Positions 7,265 to 15,499 of a stretch of 51,653 nucleotides of DNA are shown piece by piece. The DNA comes from Ruminococcaceae bacterium UBA1767. Lineage in GTDB: Bacteria; Bacillota; Clostridia; Oscillospirales; Acutalibacteraceae. Below the pieces are notes generated by a model, which worked only from the letters and a program-made list of their open reading frames with translations, did not search any database and was not told the DNA's origin. The stretch lies in the NCBI GenBank assembly GCA_002315505.1, contig DCGX01000049.1:1-51653 (forward strand), given 5' to 3'. Each line of letters starts with the position of its first letter. Position 1 is the stretch's first letter. The position numbers and the translations under genes are program-made.

Positions 7265-8602
7265 TTACGTATGTTTCCATTCCCCGCTCCTATAAAGTAG
7301 AAATGATAGTACCGCCGCCACGCTCCATCCGATAGGCCATGCAAGCCATATTCCGGTCGAGCCGAGCGATGTTCGAGATAACGTCATTGCCAAAGCAACC
7401 CGCAAAATGAGATCGGTGAATGTGGCTGTCATAAATTTTTTCATCATTCCTGCTCCGCGCAGTACGCCGTCTGAAACAAGTTTGGCGGATATGATAAAGT
7501 AGAACGGTGAAACAATCCGCAAAAATTCGATGCCGCTTTTTAACGCTTCTGCGCTTGGAGTATCAAGGAACAGCGTGACAAGATATCTGCCGGCGAAGAA
7601 ATATGCACCGGCAAACGGAATACAAAGCAGCCAAACAAGTTTTATTCCTGCCTTGTAGCCATTTTTCACTCTCGGCAATTTATTTGCACCGATATTCTGT
7701 GCAGTAAAATTGGAGATACCGTTTCCAAGTGTCGTAAACGATGTGATCACAAGATTATTCAGCTTTACCGATGCTGAATATCCGGCAATAACTCCTGTTC
7801 CAAATGTATTGATTACACCTTGTATGAGAATGTTGCCAACGGAAATAAAACTCTGCTGGAGCGTACTTGGAACGGCTATCCTTGCCATCTTCCCGAGAAG
7901 TGTCCACGAAAACAAGATGAATTTCCCGGTTTTTATGTCTCTAAGCCGTCTGAATACAAAGACAAGAGCAAGAATACAACTTATATCTTGACACAAAAAC
8001 GTTGCCCAAGCAACACCGTCAACGCCATGCGTAAATACGGATGAAAATGCGGTCGTAAAGAGAATGTCAACACCGATATTGGCAAGTGACGAACACATAA
8101 GAAACAGAAACGGTGTTTTTGAATCGCCGAGTGCAGAGAAAATTCCGGTTGCAACATTGTAGAAGAAAACGAAAGGTAATCCCCAAATATAAATATCGAG
8201 ATACAATTTTGATGCCGGAAGAATTTCCGGCGGCGTATGTATCAAAGTCAATAGTTCTTCGATGAAAACTATACCGATAGTCATCAAAAGCAAGCACAGA
8301 GCCCCGCTTGCTATCATTGTTGTGGTGACGGCTGATTTAAGATCACGGAGCTTTCCGGCACCGAATAATTGAGATACGATCACCGAGCATCCGATATTAC
8401 ACCCGAAAGCGAACGCAATAAAAACAAGCGTTATTTCATAACTGTTGCCGACAGCGGCGAGCGCGTTTTCACCAACAAATTTACCGGCGACAAAGCTATC
8501 GGCTATATTGTAAAGCTGCTGAAAAATAATGCTTCCGAAAAGCGGGAGACAGAATCGCCAAAGAACCGAACTCGGATTTCCCACCGTAAGATCCTTATTC
8601 AT
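7265..8602 (-). CDS. MATE family efflux transporter
   Basis: A 445-aa, 12-helix membrane protein of standard MATE length. The N-terminal half has P-L-F-G-S-I-I-F-Q-Q-L-Y-N-I-A-D-S-F-V-A-G near residues 20-40 and A-A-V-G-N-S-Y. The second half repeats the pattern with L-Q-Q-S-F-I-S-V-G-N and an A-Q-N-I-G-A-N segment. These proteins export cationic drugs or metabolites in exchange for Na+ or H+; the substrate cannot be told. AGGGAGGG lies five bases before the ATG, and the start overlaps the stop of the upstream small membrane protein by eight bases, implying coupling. The divergent LysR gene is the likely regulator. Confidence 0.93.
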   Translation of the reverse strand: MNKDLTVGNPSSVLWRFCLPLFGSIIFQQLYNIADSFVAGKFVGENALAAVGNSYEITLVFIAFAFGCNIGCSVIVSQLFGAGKLRDLKSAVTTTMIASGALCLLLMTIGIVFIEELLTLIHTPPEILPASKLYLDIYIWGLPFVFFYNVATGIFSALGDSKTPFLFLMCSSLANIGVDILFTTAFSSVFTHGVDGVAWATFLCQDISCILALVFVFRRLRDIKTGKFILFSWTLLGKMARIAVPSTLQQSFISVGNILIQGVINTFGTGVIAGYSASVKLNNLVITSFTTLGNGISNFTAQNIGANKLPRVKNGYKAGIKLVWLLCIPFAGAYFFAGRYLVTLFLDTPSAEALKSGIEFLRIVSPFYFIISAKLVSDGVLRGAGMMKKFMTATFTDLILRVALAMTLSRTSLGSTGIWLAWPIGWSVAAVLSFLLYRSGEWKHT

Positions 8603-8873
8603 TTATACCCTCCCTGCTTTCTTTATGTTTATAGAAAGCAAGAACGGCGGAAATGCAGGATAAAGCAGTGCCGATTCCGTAGAGAACAGCGAGAAGGTCT
8701 GCGCCTTGCGTTATTTTCCAGACGGTGCCGGCCACAAATCCGAGCCCCATTGAAATGGTGGTAAATCTTTCCACTCCGGTTCCCCGGCTTTTTCGTTTGA
8801 ATTGATTGATAATCAGAAACATCAGCCCAATGCAAAATGAAACCGCCATTAACATTTCTAATACTTTTCCCAT
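8595..8873 (-). CDS. Small three-helix membrane protein
   Basis: A 92-aa protein with three likely membrane segments, near residues 8-25, 42-56 and 62-80, and a basic K-R-K-S-R loop between the first two. It is the first gene behind the minus-strand promoter at 8935-8963 and overlaps the MATE start by eight bases, so it is translated together with the exporter. I do not recognise the family. An accessory role to the exporter is an inference from the overlap. The SD is weak (GGAAAG). Confidence 0.7.
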   Translation of the reverse strand: MGKVLEMLMAVSFCIGLMFLIINQFKRKSRGTGVERFTTISMGLGFVAGTVWKITQGADLLAVLYGIGTALSCISAVLAFYKHKESREGINE

Positions 8874-8913
8874 TTGAATCGCATTCTTTCCGTAACCAAA
8901 TTTCCCAAAGCTA

Positions 8914-8942
8914 TTGACGGATGGTTACGGTTATATTATAAT
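8914..8942 (+). promoter_or_regulatory. Promoter of the LysR gene
   Basis: TTGACG (8914-8919), 17 bases, TATAAT (8937-8942). The leader to the ATG at 9010 is about 60 nt. Confidence 0.75.
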
Positions 8943-8963
8943 AGCGTCGCAGACATATGTAAA
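8935..8963 (-). promoter_or_regulatory. Promoter of the MATE operon
   Basis: On the minus strand TTTACA (8963-8958), 17 bases, TATAAT (8940-8935). Its -10 box overlaps the -10 box of the LysR promoter, so the two promoters should compete. Confidence 0.7.
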
Positions 8964-8971
8964 ATGTATGT
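8953..8971. promoter_or_regulatory. Candidate LysR operator
   Basis: ACATA-9-TATGT inverted repeat, a T-N11-A type site, covering the -35 box of the MATE promoter and the transcript start region of the LysR promoter. Confidence 0.45.
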
Positions 8972-9009
8972 TTGATATAATAATTATTCTATTTTGATAT
9001 GGTGAGAAA

Positions 9010-9903
9010 ATGAATATCAGTTTTGATTACTACCGGGTGTTCTATTACGTTGCCAAGTACAAAAACATAACGCTTGCATCAAATGCCCTGAACTATAATC
9101 AGCCAAATGTTACAAGAACGATTAAGAATCTTGAAGGGGCACTCGGCTGTACACTGTTTGTCCGCACAAATAGAGGTGTTACCCTTACGGCAGAGGGGGA
9201 AAAGCTTTATGAGCATATTCGTATTGCAGTAGAACATATTGAAATGGCAGAGACGGAAATCGAAGGCGAAAGATCTCTGCAAAGCGGGATCGTTTCGGTC
9301 GGTGCAACAGAGGTGGCTCTTCGGTGTTTTCTTTTACCGGTGTTGAATGAATTCCGTTGTAAATATCCGAGTATCCGGTTAAACATTTCAAATAATACAA
9401 CATTGCAGGCAATCGCATCCCTAAAAAGCGGGCTCGTGGATATGGCCGTCGTAACAACACCTACCGGAGAGATGAAAGATTTGAAATACGTCTTGCTGAA
9501 AGATGTTCATGAAATTGCAGTATGTGGGGACGCCTTTCATGATCTGGCCGAAAAAACATTGTCACTTGGTGAGCTTGCCGCTTATCCGATTATTTCTTTA
9601 GGACGGAAAGCCAAAACATATGAAATGTATCAGAATTGGTTTGCCGAGAACAATGTAGAATTTTCGCCGGATATAGAAGCGGCGACGGCCGATCAGATTC
9701 TCCCGATGGTCAAGAATAATCTCGGTATTGGTTTTGTCCCGGAAGAGTTTTTGAAAGGAGAGGATATCAGCGGGATTCACTGTCTGAAATTGGTTGAAAA
9801 CACACCGGTACGATCTATCGTGATATTGAGGCGTCGAGAATGTTCGTTGAGCATTGCAGCGCAAAAGATGTGGGAGATTTGCCAAGAAAATACTTGGATT
9901 TAA
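9010..9903 (+). CDS. LysR family transcriptional regulator
   Basis: A 297-aa regulator of normal family length. The winged helix-turn-helix occupies residues 1-60, with F-Y-Y-V-A-K-Y-K-N-I-T-L-A-S, Q-P-N-V-T-R-T-I-K-N-L-E and L-F-V-R-T-N-R-G-V-T-L-T-A-E-G. A two-lobed periplasmic-binding-like effector domain follows from about residue 90. GGTGAG precedes the ATG. It is divergent from the small membrane protein/MATE operon, with overlapping promoters and a shared inverted repeat, so it most likely controls that exporter and itself. The effector is unknown. Confidence 0.93.
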   Translation: MNISFDYYRVFYYVAKYKNITLASNALNYNQPNVTRTIKNLEGALGCTLFVRTNRGVTLTAEGEKLYEHIRIAVEHIEMAETEIEGERSLQSGIVSVGATEVALRCFLLPVLNEFRCKYPSIRLNISNNTTLQAIASLKSGLVDMAVVTTPTGEMKDLKYVLLKDVHEIAVCGDAFHDLAEKTLSLGELAAYPIISLGRKAKTYEMYQNWFAENNVEFSPDIEAATADQILPMVKNNLGIGFVPEEFLKGEDISGIHCLKLVENTPVRSIVILRRRECSLSIAAQKMWEICQENTWI

Positions 9904-10079
9904 CTTGACTTTTTTCGCTGTTTGTTTTTCTAATATTAGTAATTGAATACTCGATATAAGAAGATACGGTTTGAAAAGTTGTTAACTGAGTAGATGCAGA
10001 TATTTCAGGAATAGTGTATTTCAAAACACTCATAACGTTCTCCTGCGTGAAAGGTTTAAAATGATAGGCTCTGTACTAC

Positions 10080-10142
10080 TTAATAGTTGATATAATGCTT
10101 AAAATAATAAAAGCCGAACTTAATATGCTTCTGTATTTCCAT
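10080..10142 (-). pseudogene. Possible 5' remnant of a tnpV-like gene
   Basis: Behind AAGGAGG, an ATG at 10142 opens 20 codons (MEIQKHIKFGFYY..., then TAA). The first residues and the whole leader architecture resemble tnpV at 5394 (MEKHI...G-D-Y-Y). No later TnpV motifs follow, so this is at most a leader plus a decayed start. Confidence 0.35.
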
Positions 10143-10149
10143 AAAAATA

Positions 10150-10208
10150 GCCTCCTTAAATTTTGTAGTTTCATTCTACTCAATTTAAGAAGACTTGTCG
10201 AATGTGTG
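10150..10208 (-). promoter_or_regulatory. Second tnpV-type leader hairpin with conserved box
   Basis: Arms 10150-10168 and 10176-10194 form an imperfect stem that buries AAGGAGG in its 3' arm (minus strand). TTGTCGAATGTGTGA (10194-10208) lies directly outside it, exactly as at 5448-5462. The stem sequences differ between the two loci although the structure is kept. Confidence 0.5.
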
Positions 10209-10216
10209 ATTTTTTG

Positions 10217-10942
10217 TTAACAACCTGCTTCTAAATCTTCACCTAAATCACAGGTGTACATAAATTTGATAATATCTCCATCCCTAACCTTATACTGGCT
10301 GCAGCCGTAATTCGGGAATGTTCCGTTAATTGAATACATCCAGCCGGACTGTGTGCCGCAGTCTTTTTCATAAATCTGATGTATGCCGCGAATATAGTAG
10401 CTGTCATATCCGGGAGTATAAACATAATCAAGTTGTATGCCATTTTGCTTACAGTATTTACAGTTGTCAGTGCAAGTATTTTCTTCACACGCTTTTTTGA
10501 TAACATCAAAAGCTGTACTACCTTCCGGAACGGTTACCTTAACTGAATTCAATATCATTCCGTTTTCAGGTAAAAAATCAGATTTATTTTCTTTAAGATT
10601 CTCCTTTTTATCAAGTATGTTTTTACAGGATATTTCAAAAGTGCATGTTATCTGTTTTTCTGTGGCTGTTTCTTTTTTTGATGTTTTTTCAGTTGCTTTC
10701 TCTGTAGCTTTTGCGGTTTTTGAAGTTGTGCTTTTTTCTGTTGTTGTTTCTGTTTTGCTGTTTTCGGTGAGTGAAACCGTTTCTGTTATTTCAGTTTTCT
10801 TTTCGGTATTTTTTCCTGCAGTGGTTGAAAATGCTGCAGCTTCACTTGCTTCGTTATCCGTCTCGGTTACTGTAAGTCCGCAGGAACATAATGCGAACAG
10901 TAGCAATGTCACTGTTATAATTACTGATAAAACTTTCTTCAT
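10217..10942 (-). CDS. DUF4430 (transcobalamin-like) lipoprotein
   Basis: A 241-aa exported protein. A lipoprotein signal ends in L-C-S-C near residue 21. A Thr/Lys/Glu-rich spacer follows (about residues 25-97, repeats of T-E-K and T-S-K), suited to crossing the cell wall. A C-terminal DUF4430 domain then runs from about residue 100 to 241, with T-A-F-D-V-I-K-K-A, Q-S-G-W-M-Y-S-I-N-G and V-R-D-G-D-I-I-K-F-M-Y. DUF4430 is related to the C-terminal domain of transcobalamin and intrinsic factor. It is the last gene of the riboswitch-controlled operon, its ATG sharing one base with the stop of the S component, so the likely job is to present a corrinoid to that transporter. Several cysteines (C-T-D-N-C-K-Y-C) may form disulfides. 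Confidence 0.85.
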   Translation of the reverse strand: MKKVLSVIITVTLLLFALCSCGLTVTETDNEASEAAAFSTTAGKNTEKKTEITETVSLTENSKTETTTEKSTTSKTAKATEKATEKTSKKETATEKQITCTFEISCKNILDKKENLKENKSDFLPENGMILNSVKVTVPEGSTAFDVIKKACEENTCTDNCKYCKQNGIQLDYVYTPGYDSYYIRGIHQIYEKDCGTQSGWMYSINGTFPNYGCSQYKVRDGDIIKFMYTCDLGEDLEAGC

Positions 10943-11637
10943 TATTTTTCACCAAACAATCCGTATTTTTGTTTTATTCTTTCAAGCTTTTCGCTTACGG
11001 AAGGCTCAAAAAGTGTGACGCATATTCCCGTGGTCAGACCGTGAATAATATTAAACGGAAATCCCGAAGCATAAATCGATAAAACAGACCTTAAATTGTA
11101 TTCCGAAACCATCATAAATACAGAACTTAAATCAACAATTATTCCATACAGCGCAAAGCATAAAATACCGCTGACTATGCCGAGAATAAATCTGTTTTTT
11201 ATTCGAAACGTTCTGAAAATCAGTGCGCAGACAAAAACGGTTACGCCCATTGCAAGCATCTGAAACGGCGTCCACATTCCCTGTCCGTAGATGAAATTTG
11301 AAAGCAACATTGACAAAGCTCCGCAGGTAAAACCGAACTCCGCGCCAAATGAAATTGCCGCAATAATCAATATCGCGCACATTGGTTTTATATTCGGAAG
11401 ATAGAAAAACGCAGCTCGTGAAGCGACTGAAATTGCAATTACGCTTGATATGATTACAAGCTCCCGTAATTGCAGCTTTTTTCTTTCAAGAGAAAGCATA
11501 AACGGCAAAATTGAAATCGCAATAACAAGCAGGCTTACAAGATAATACTGCTTTCCTTTTGCAAGGAAAAATCCTGCAATAACCACCGCCGGTATAAGCA
11601 GGCACAATATTAAAATTGATATTATTCGTTTACGCAT
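10942..11637 (-). CDS. ECF transporter S component (probable cobalamin or corrinoid specificity)
   Basis: A 231-aa integral membrane protein with about seven hydrophobic segments. It carries the S-component pattern R-E-L-V-I-I-S-S-V-I-A-I-S-V-A-S-R-A-A-F-F-Y-L-P near residues 57-80, followed by K-P-M-C-A-I-L-I-I-A and F-G-A-E-x-G-F, then G-Q-G-M-W-T-P-F-Q-M-L-A-M-G. The S component binds the vitamin and docks onto EcfT/EcfA. Its reading frame starts inside the last 16 bases of the ATPase gene, so the components are coupled. Specificity for a corrinoid is inferred from the cobalamin riboswitch in front of the operon and the two DUF4430 proteins in it; sequence alone does not fix it. Confidence 0.85.
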   Translation of the reverse strand: MRKRIISILILCLLIPAVVIAGFFLAKGKQYYLVSLLVIAISILPFMLSLERKKLQLRELVIISSVIAISVASRAAFFYLPNIKPMCAILIIAAISFGAEFGFTCGALSMLLSNFIYGQGMWTPFQMLAMGVTVFVCALIFRTFRIKNRFILGIVSGILCFALYGIIVDLSSVFMMVSEYNLRSVLSIYASGFPFNIIHGLTTGICVTLFEPSVSEKLERIKQKYGLFGEK

Positions 11638-13229
11638 TTTATTATATCCTCATCTGTAACTGCGTTGTCGATAATTCCTCTTGCGATTCTGCAAGACGCA
11701 GTTGTATAAAATCTGTTGCCTGAGAAAAATTTATCAGAAGATGCGCAAGCGGAAATATCACCGTCAAAAAGCATAGCGCAAAGGTCTGAATATTTTGCAC
11801 AAAATTCCAAATCATGTGAAATCATAATTACCGTGCAGTTTTTCTTTTTAAGCGACTGAATAATTTTCGCAAAGTCCGCTTTGAATTCCGCGTCCATTCC
11901 CTTCGTGGGCTCGTCAAGCAAAAGAATTTTCGGCTCACATAAAAGCACTTTTGCAAGGGCGGCTCTCTGCTGCTCTCCGCCGCTTAAATCAAAGGGATGT
12001 TTTTCGAGCAAATCCGTTATCTTTGTAAGTTCTGCTGTTTCTTTGATTTTTTCTTCATTTTTATTTACTTCTTTCAGGTCGAGCATAACGGTTTTTGCAG
12101 TAAAAAGTGTTTGAACATCCTGCGGCATTGAAGCAATTTTCGCTCCGCTTTTCTTAGGCTTTTCACCGAAAATTTTTATTTTTCCGCTGTATGGAAAAAG
12201 AGTTGACGAAATAATTTTAAGCAGAGTTGTTTTGCCTGCGCCGTTGCCACCGAGAATTGTAAAGAAGCTGTTTTCGGGGATTTTCAGCGAAAGATTTTTC
12301 AGAATTTCTTTGCCGTTTTTATCATAGCGGAAATATATATCATTCAGCTCAACTGCATTGGTTTTGCTGAAGATTTTTTTCTGCTTTTTGCAAATGTTTT
12401 TATGATTTGTTTTGCTCAGAAAATTTCTGCCCTCTCGGACTGTTACGGGACAATTTCCTGCACCGCCGATTTTATTAAAAATTCTTATGGCTGTGGGTGC
12501 AGCGATTTTCAGGAATTCGGGCATATCATTTAATCCTTTACCCGTTTCTGACGGTGCTAAATCTGAAATAATTTTTCCTCTGTCCATTACAAAAACTCTG
12601 TCCGCATAGGTGAACGCTTCTTCAAGCCGTTGTTCCGTGAGAATTATTGTTGTGCCAAGCTCGCGGTTGATTTTGCCGATTGTGTAAAGAAAATTCTCTG
12701 CGGCTATGGGGTCAAGCTGTGATGTAGGCTCGTCAAGAACAAGCACATCAGGGTGCATAACCATAACGGAGGCAAGATTTAAAATCTGCCTTTGCCCGCC
12801 TGAAAGCTCTATTGTTTTATTATTAAACCATTCTTCTATTCCAAAATACGATGCCATTTCCGCTGTGCGAAGACGGATTTCATCTTTGTTAAGAGCGAGA
12901 TTTTCAAGTCCGAATGCAAGCTCGTGCCATACCTTATCGGTTACAATCTGCAAATCGGGATTTTGCATAACAAAACCGATTTTTTCTGCACTTTCTCTGA
13001 GAGAAATATCTTCAATCAATTTGCCGTTTAAAAAAATATTTCCTGCTTTTTCACCGTGAGGCGCAAGCTCTTTTTTGAGCTGCTTTAAAAGTGTTGTTTT
13101 GCCGCAGCCGCTCTTACCGCAAAGAAGAATAAACTCTCCATTGTCTATTTTCAGAGAAATATTATCAATCGCTTTTTTCTCACAAAGAGGATATGAAAAG
13201 CTTAAATTTTCGATTTTAATCTGTTCCAT
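11622..13229 (-). CDS. ECF transporter ATPase, two ABC domains in one chain
   Basis: A 535-aa protein made of two ABC ATPase domains. The first has Walker A G-K-S-G-C-G-K-T at 38-45, signature L-S-G-G-Q-R-Q and Walker B V-L-V-L-D-E-P. The second, after a basic linker near residues 255-295, has G-G-N-G-A-G-K-T-T, L-S-G-G-E-Q-Q-R and L-L-L-D-E-P followed by a switch histidine (I-S-H-D). It replaces the usual separate EcfA and EcfA' subunits. It overlaps the EcfT gene upstream by 28 bases and the S-component gene downstream by 16. The dedicated ATPase means this is a group I, single-substrate ECF system. Confidence 0.92.
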   Translation of the reverse strand: MEQIKIENLSFSYPLCEKKAIDNISLKIDNGEFILLCGKSGCGKTTLLKQLKKELAPHGEKAGNIFLNGKLIEDISLRESAEKIGFVMQNPDLQIVTDKVWHELAFGLENLALNKDEIRLRTAEMASYFGIEEWFNNKTIELSGGQRQILNLASVMVMHPDVLVLDEPTSQLDPIAAENFLYTIGKINRELGTTIILTEQRLEEAFTYADRVFVMDRGKIISDLAPSETGKGLNDMPEFLKIAAPTAIRIFNKIGGAGNCPVTVREGRNFLSKTNHKNICKKQKKIFSKTNAVELNDIYFRYDKNGKEILKNLSLKIPENSFFTILGGNGAGKTTLLKIISSTLFPYSGKIKIFGEKPKKSGAKIASMPQDVQTLFTAKTVMLDLKEVNKNEEKIKETAELTKITDLLEKHPFDLSGGEQQRAALAKVLLCEPKILLLDEPTKGMDAEFKADFAKIIQSLKKKNCTVIMISHDLEFCAKYSDLCAMLFDGDISACASSDKFFSGNRFYTTASCRIARGIIDNAVTDEDIIKCVNE

Positions 13230-14149
13230 TTTATATCCTCCTTTAAGTCAATTATCAGCGGTAAAAAGCAAAGTAAAGTGAATGAAATAATCGTTACAAT
13301 TCCAAATGCGGAAACGGGATTCAAGGTAAGATTCAGCTCATTAACAAAATATGTTTTCCCGAAATCGGCTGAAGGATTAATGACAATGTACGGATTGTAA
13401 ATGCAGTAAAGCGATTTTTTTATACAGCCGATTGTCAGAATAACATCGAGCAGAAGTACAATCATAATTGAAACAACATCTCTTTTGCTCATTCTGAATT
13501 TGCTGTAGCTTTGCCGCCCTTTCATCCCATAACCTCTTGCTTTCATAGAATCGGAGGTTTCAACCGCGTTTTCAAGTGACCATGTGATTAAAATCGAGAT
13601 GATTTTACCGCCGTTTCTTATTCTTTCAATGATATTGCCCTGCCTGTAATCTCTGCCTATTCCTTTTTGCGCTTCGGCTATAGTGTGAAGTCTGTTTTTA
13701 TACATAGGAACAAAGCGTAAGGCCATTGAAATAACAAGCGCACCGGCAGGCATAATTTTGCCAAACACGCACATAAATTTATCTGTTGTAACAACCTCGC
13801 TGTAACAGAAAAACCACATAATAATTGAAACCGTCGCAACACCTAAAACAAAGCCGTAAACTACGGCCTCAAGTGTCATTTTGTTGCCGTCGGGCAAGGT
13901 CAGAAGCGGTGTTGTACCATAATGGGCGAAAAGTCCGTTGATAATAAGAACAAACAAAAGCATAGGGAAAATAAATGTCAGAAACGATTTTACCGCCGCT
14001 CTTCTGCAAAGACGAATGTAATAGCAAAGAGCAGCGATAAAGCACACGACAAGGGTAACGGGGTGCTTGAAAAGCATCCCGAACACCACAATACTCAGAA
14101 AAAATATTAAGTTTGAGATTGGATGATACCCTTTAAAGCCGTTTTCCAT
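13202..14149 (-). CDS. ecfT: ECF transporter T component (EcfT)
   Basis: A 315-aa membrane protein with hydrophobic segments near both ends and a long cytosolic coupling region. It has the Ala-Arg-Gly type coupling motif S-M-K-A-R-G-Y-G-M-K-G-R near residue 205 and another conserved segment, M-A-L-R-F-V-P, near residue 160. EcfT links ATP hydrolysis in the double ATPase to toppling of the S component. The C-terminal extension with extra membrane segments (from about residue 230) is longer than in the general EcfT of shared modules. It overlaps the ATPase gene by 28 bases and follows the PQQ-like gene after six bases. Confidence 0.88.
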   Translation of the reverse strand: MENGFKGYHPISNLIFFLSIVVFGMLFKHPVTLVVCFIAALCYYIRLCRRAAVKSFLTFIFPMLLFVLIINGLFAHYGTTPLLTLPDGNKMTLEAVVYGFVLGVATVSIIMWFFCYSEVVTTDKFMCVFGKIMPAGALVISMALRFVPMYKNRLHTIAEAQKGIGRDYRQGNIIERIRNGGKIISILITWSLENAVETSDSMKARGYGMKGRQSYSKFRMSKRDVVSIMIVLLLDVILTIGCIKKSLYCIYNPYIVINPSADFGKTYFVNELNLTLNPVSAFGIVTIISFTLLCFLPLIIDLKEDIKWNRLKSKI

Positions 14150-14155
14150 AATTTT

Positions 14156-15493
14156 TTACCTGAAAAGATTTTTAAAGAAATTTATAATCGCATTGAAAAC
14201 ACGAACAAAGAAATTCTGTTTTTCTGTTCTTTTTTTGCCAACCGCAAAAATATATCCCGAATCGTTTTTGTAAAACAGAGTTCCGTTTTCATCGCAGACA
14301 ATGCTGCTTATGCAGTAATTTGCCTTGTCTGAATCAGGGGTGAACAGCTCCGCTTTCACCGCCTTTGTCTGATTTGCAGAATCGGTATAGACAGTTATTC
14401 CTCCGGGAGATGAATTATAGGTTGAATATATATATATCTTACCTGTATCTTTAAAATATGCGTCACTCACGAGGACGGAATTTTGCGGATAACCGTTTGC
14501 AGGTGCGGAATAAATTACAGATAACTTTGCCGCATCAATTACCTTCAGCGTACCCTCATTCATTGTCTTACCCTGAACGCCGACGTAAAGACGTTTGTTG
14601 TAAATTACAGGAGTAGAGGTTGAAGCTCCGCCCAGCGCCAGTTTTCTCAGACTGTCTGAATCAAATTTACCGTTGCTGATTTTTATGCTGTACAGATAAC
14701 CTGCTTTGGTGACAAAATACGCTGTGCTTCCGCTCATGGTTATACCTGAACGCTGGTCGCCGACAATAGAAACGGAATCATTCAGCTTTCCTGTATTCTT
14801 ATTAAGACTTAAAATCTTCGAGGCTTTGTTTGCGTAAAGCGTACCGTCGTCGGTGCCGACAATAACGCAGTCTCCGCTGAATGTGCATCCCGCCCAGTAA
14901 AAGCCTCCGAGACTTTTGTAGGTCCACTTTGCCTGCTTTTCCTCGTGAGTATCTTTCTTGTTTTCGTCGGTAACATCAAGGCAGACAAAATTTGCATATT
15001 GGTCTTCGTCGTTCCAGAAGCCCATATAAATACATCCATCAGAATATTTAACGGGGCTCAGGCTCTGACCACCCAGCTTATCATGATAAACCCAAAGGGA
15101 TTTGAGCGTTTTGAAATTAAACGCCTGAATTGTTCCGTTATCAAGAGGACAGTAAATTACACCGCCATAATAAGCCGGCGATGTGTAGCTGTAGCTCGGT
15201 GTATCTGCCATTTCAGCTCGCTTTAAAATTTTGCCCGTTTCGGCATCCATTTTATAAAGCTCATTTTTGCTCATTACAATAACCGTTCCGTCAACAACCG
15301 TCATTGTGCTTGGAGCGTTTTTATATGATGTTCCGAACTGATGCGACCAAATAAGCTCTGCTTCGTCAGCGGAAACGGGAGTATCACAGCTTGTAATATT
15401 ACCGTCTGAAATATATGCCGCAAAGCAGATAACCGGAGAAGCGGCAAAAATTATTGTTAATATAATCAGTAAAAATTTCTTTAAAACTTTCAT
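14156..15493 (-). CDS. Secreted PQQ-like beta-propeller protein
   Basis: A 445-aa protein with a signal peptide (residues 1-25). The rest is built of repeated strands of the type G-x-I-Y-x-x-x-x-D-G-T-x-x-A-x-x-x-x-x-G-K, typical of PQQ/WD-like eight-bladed propellers: Y-K-M-D-A-E-T-G-K-I, D-N-G-T-I-Q-A-F-N, D-D-G-T-L-Y-A-N. The C-terminal 16 residues form an amphipathic, basic helix (R-V-F-N-A-I-I-N-F-F-K-N-L-F-R), which is like the end of the next protein in the operon. A role in docking or organising the surface DUF4430 proteins is inferred from the operon. There are no quinoprotein catalytic residues that I can point to. Confidence 0.78.
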   Translation of the reverse strand: MKVLKKFLLIILTIIFAASPVICFAAYISDGNITSCDTPVSADEAELIWSHQFGTSYKNAPSTMTVVDGTVIVMSKNELYKMDAETGKILKRAEMADTPSYSYTSPAYYGGVIYCPLDNGTIQAFNFKTLKSLWVYHDKLGGQSLSPVKYSDGCIYMGFWNDEDQYANFVCLDVTDENKKDTHEEKQAKWTYKSLGGFYWAGCTFSGDCVIVGTDDGTLYANKASKILSLNKNTGKLNDSVSIVGDQRSGITMSGSTAYFVTKAGYLYSIKISNGKFDSDSLRKLALGGASTSTPVIYNKRLYVGVQGKTMNEGTLKVIDAAKLSVIYSAPANGYPQNSVLVSDAYFKDTGKIYIYSTYNSSPGGITVYTDSANQTKAVKAELFTPDSDKANYCISSIVCDENGTLFYKNDSGYIFAVGKKRTEKQNFFVRVFNAIINFFKNLFR

Positions 15494-15499
15494 TTCAAA

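Larger units (their letters stand above)
9904..10216. other. Intergenic region with tnpV-leader-like remnant
   Basis: After the LysR stop there is AT-rich sequence. On the minus strand an AGGAGA precedes an ATG at 10033 that opens 72 codons and runs 88 bases into the LysR gene; I see no family and do not call it. The right part (10080-10214) resembles the tnpV leader: box, hairpin, SD and a start codon followed by a short decayed frame. Confidence 0.5.

Noticed and set aside
9815..10033. A 72-codon minus-strand ORF with AGGAGA upstream
   Set aside because: It overlaps the LysR gene by 88 bases and shows no recognisable domain; mentioned only in the intergenic note.
10737..10900. Possible coding tandem repeat (T-E-K/T-S-K units)
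   Set aside because: It is a low-complexity linker inside the lipoprotein, not a DNA repeat array with constant units.
10437..11018. A long plus-strand frame of low-complexity Ser/Phe/Val sequence
   Set aside because: It is the reverse complement of the Thr/Lys/Glu-rich spacer of the lipoprotein gene; no SD, and composition explains it.
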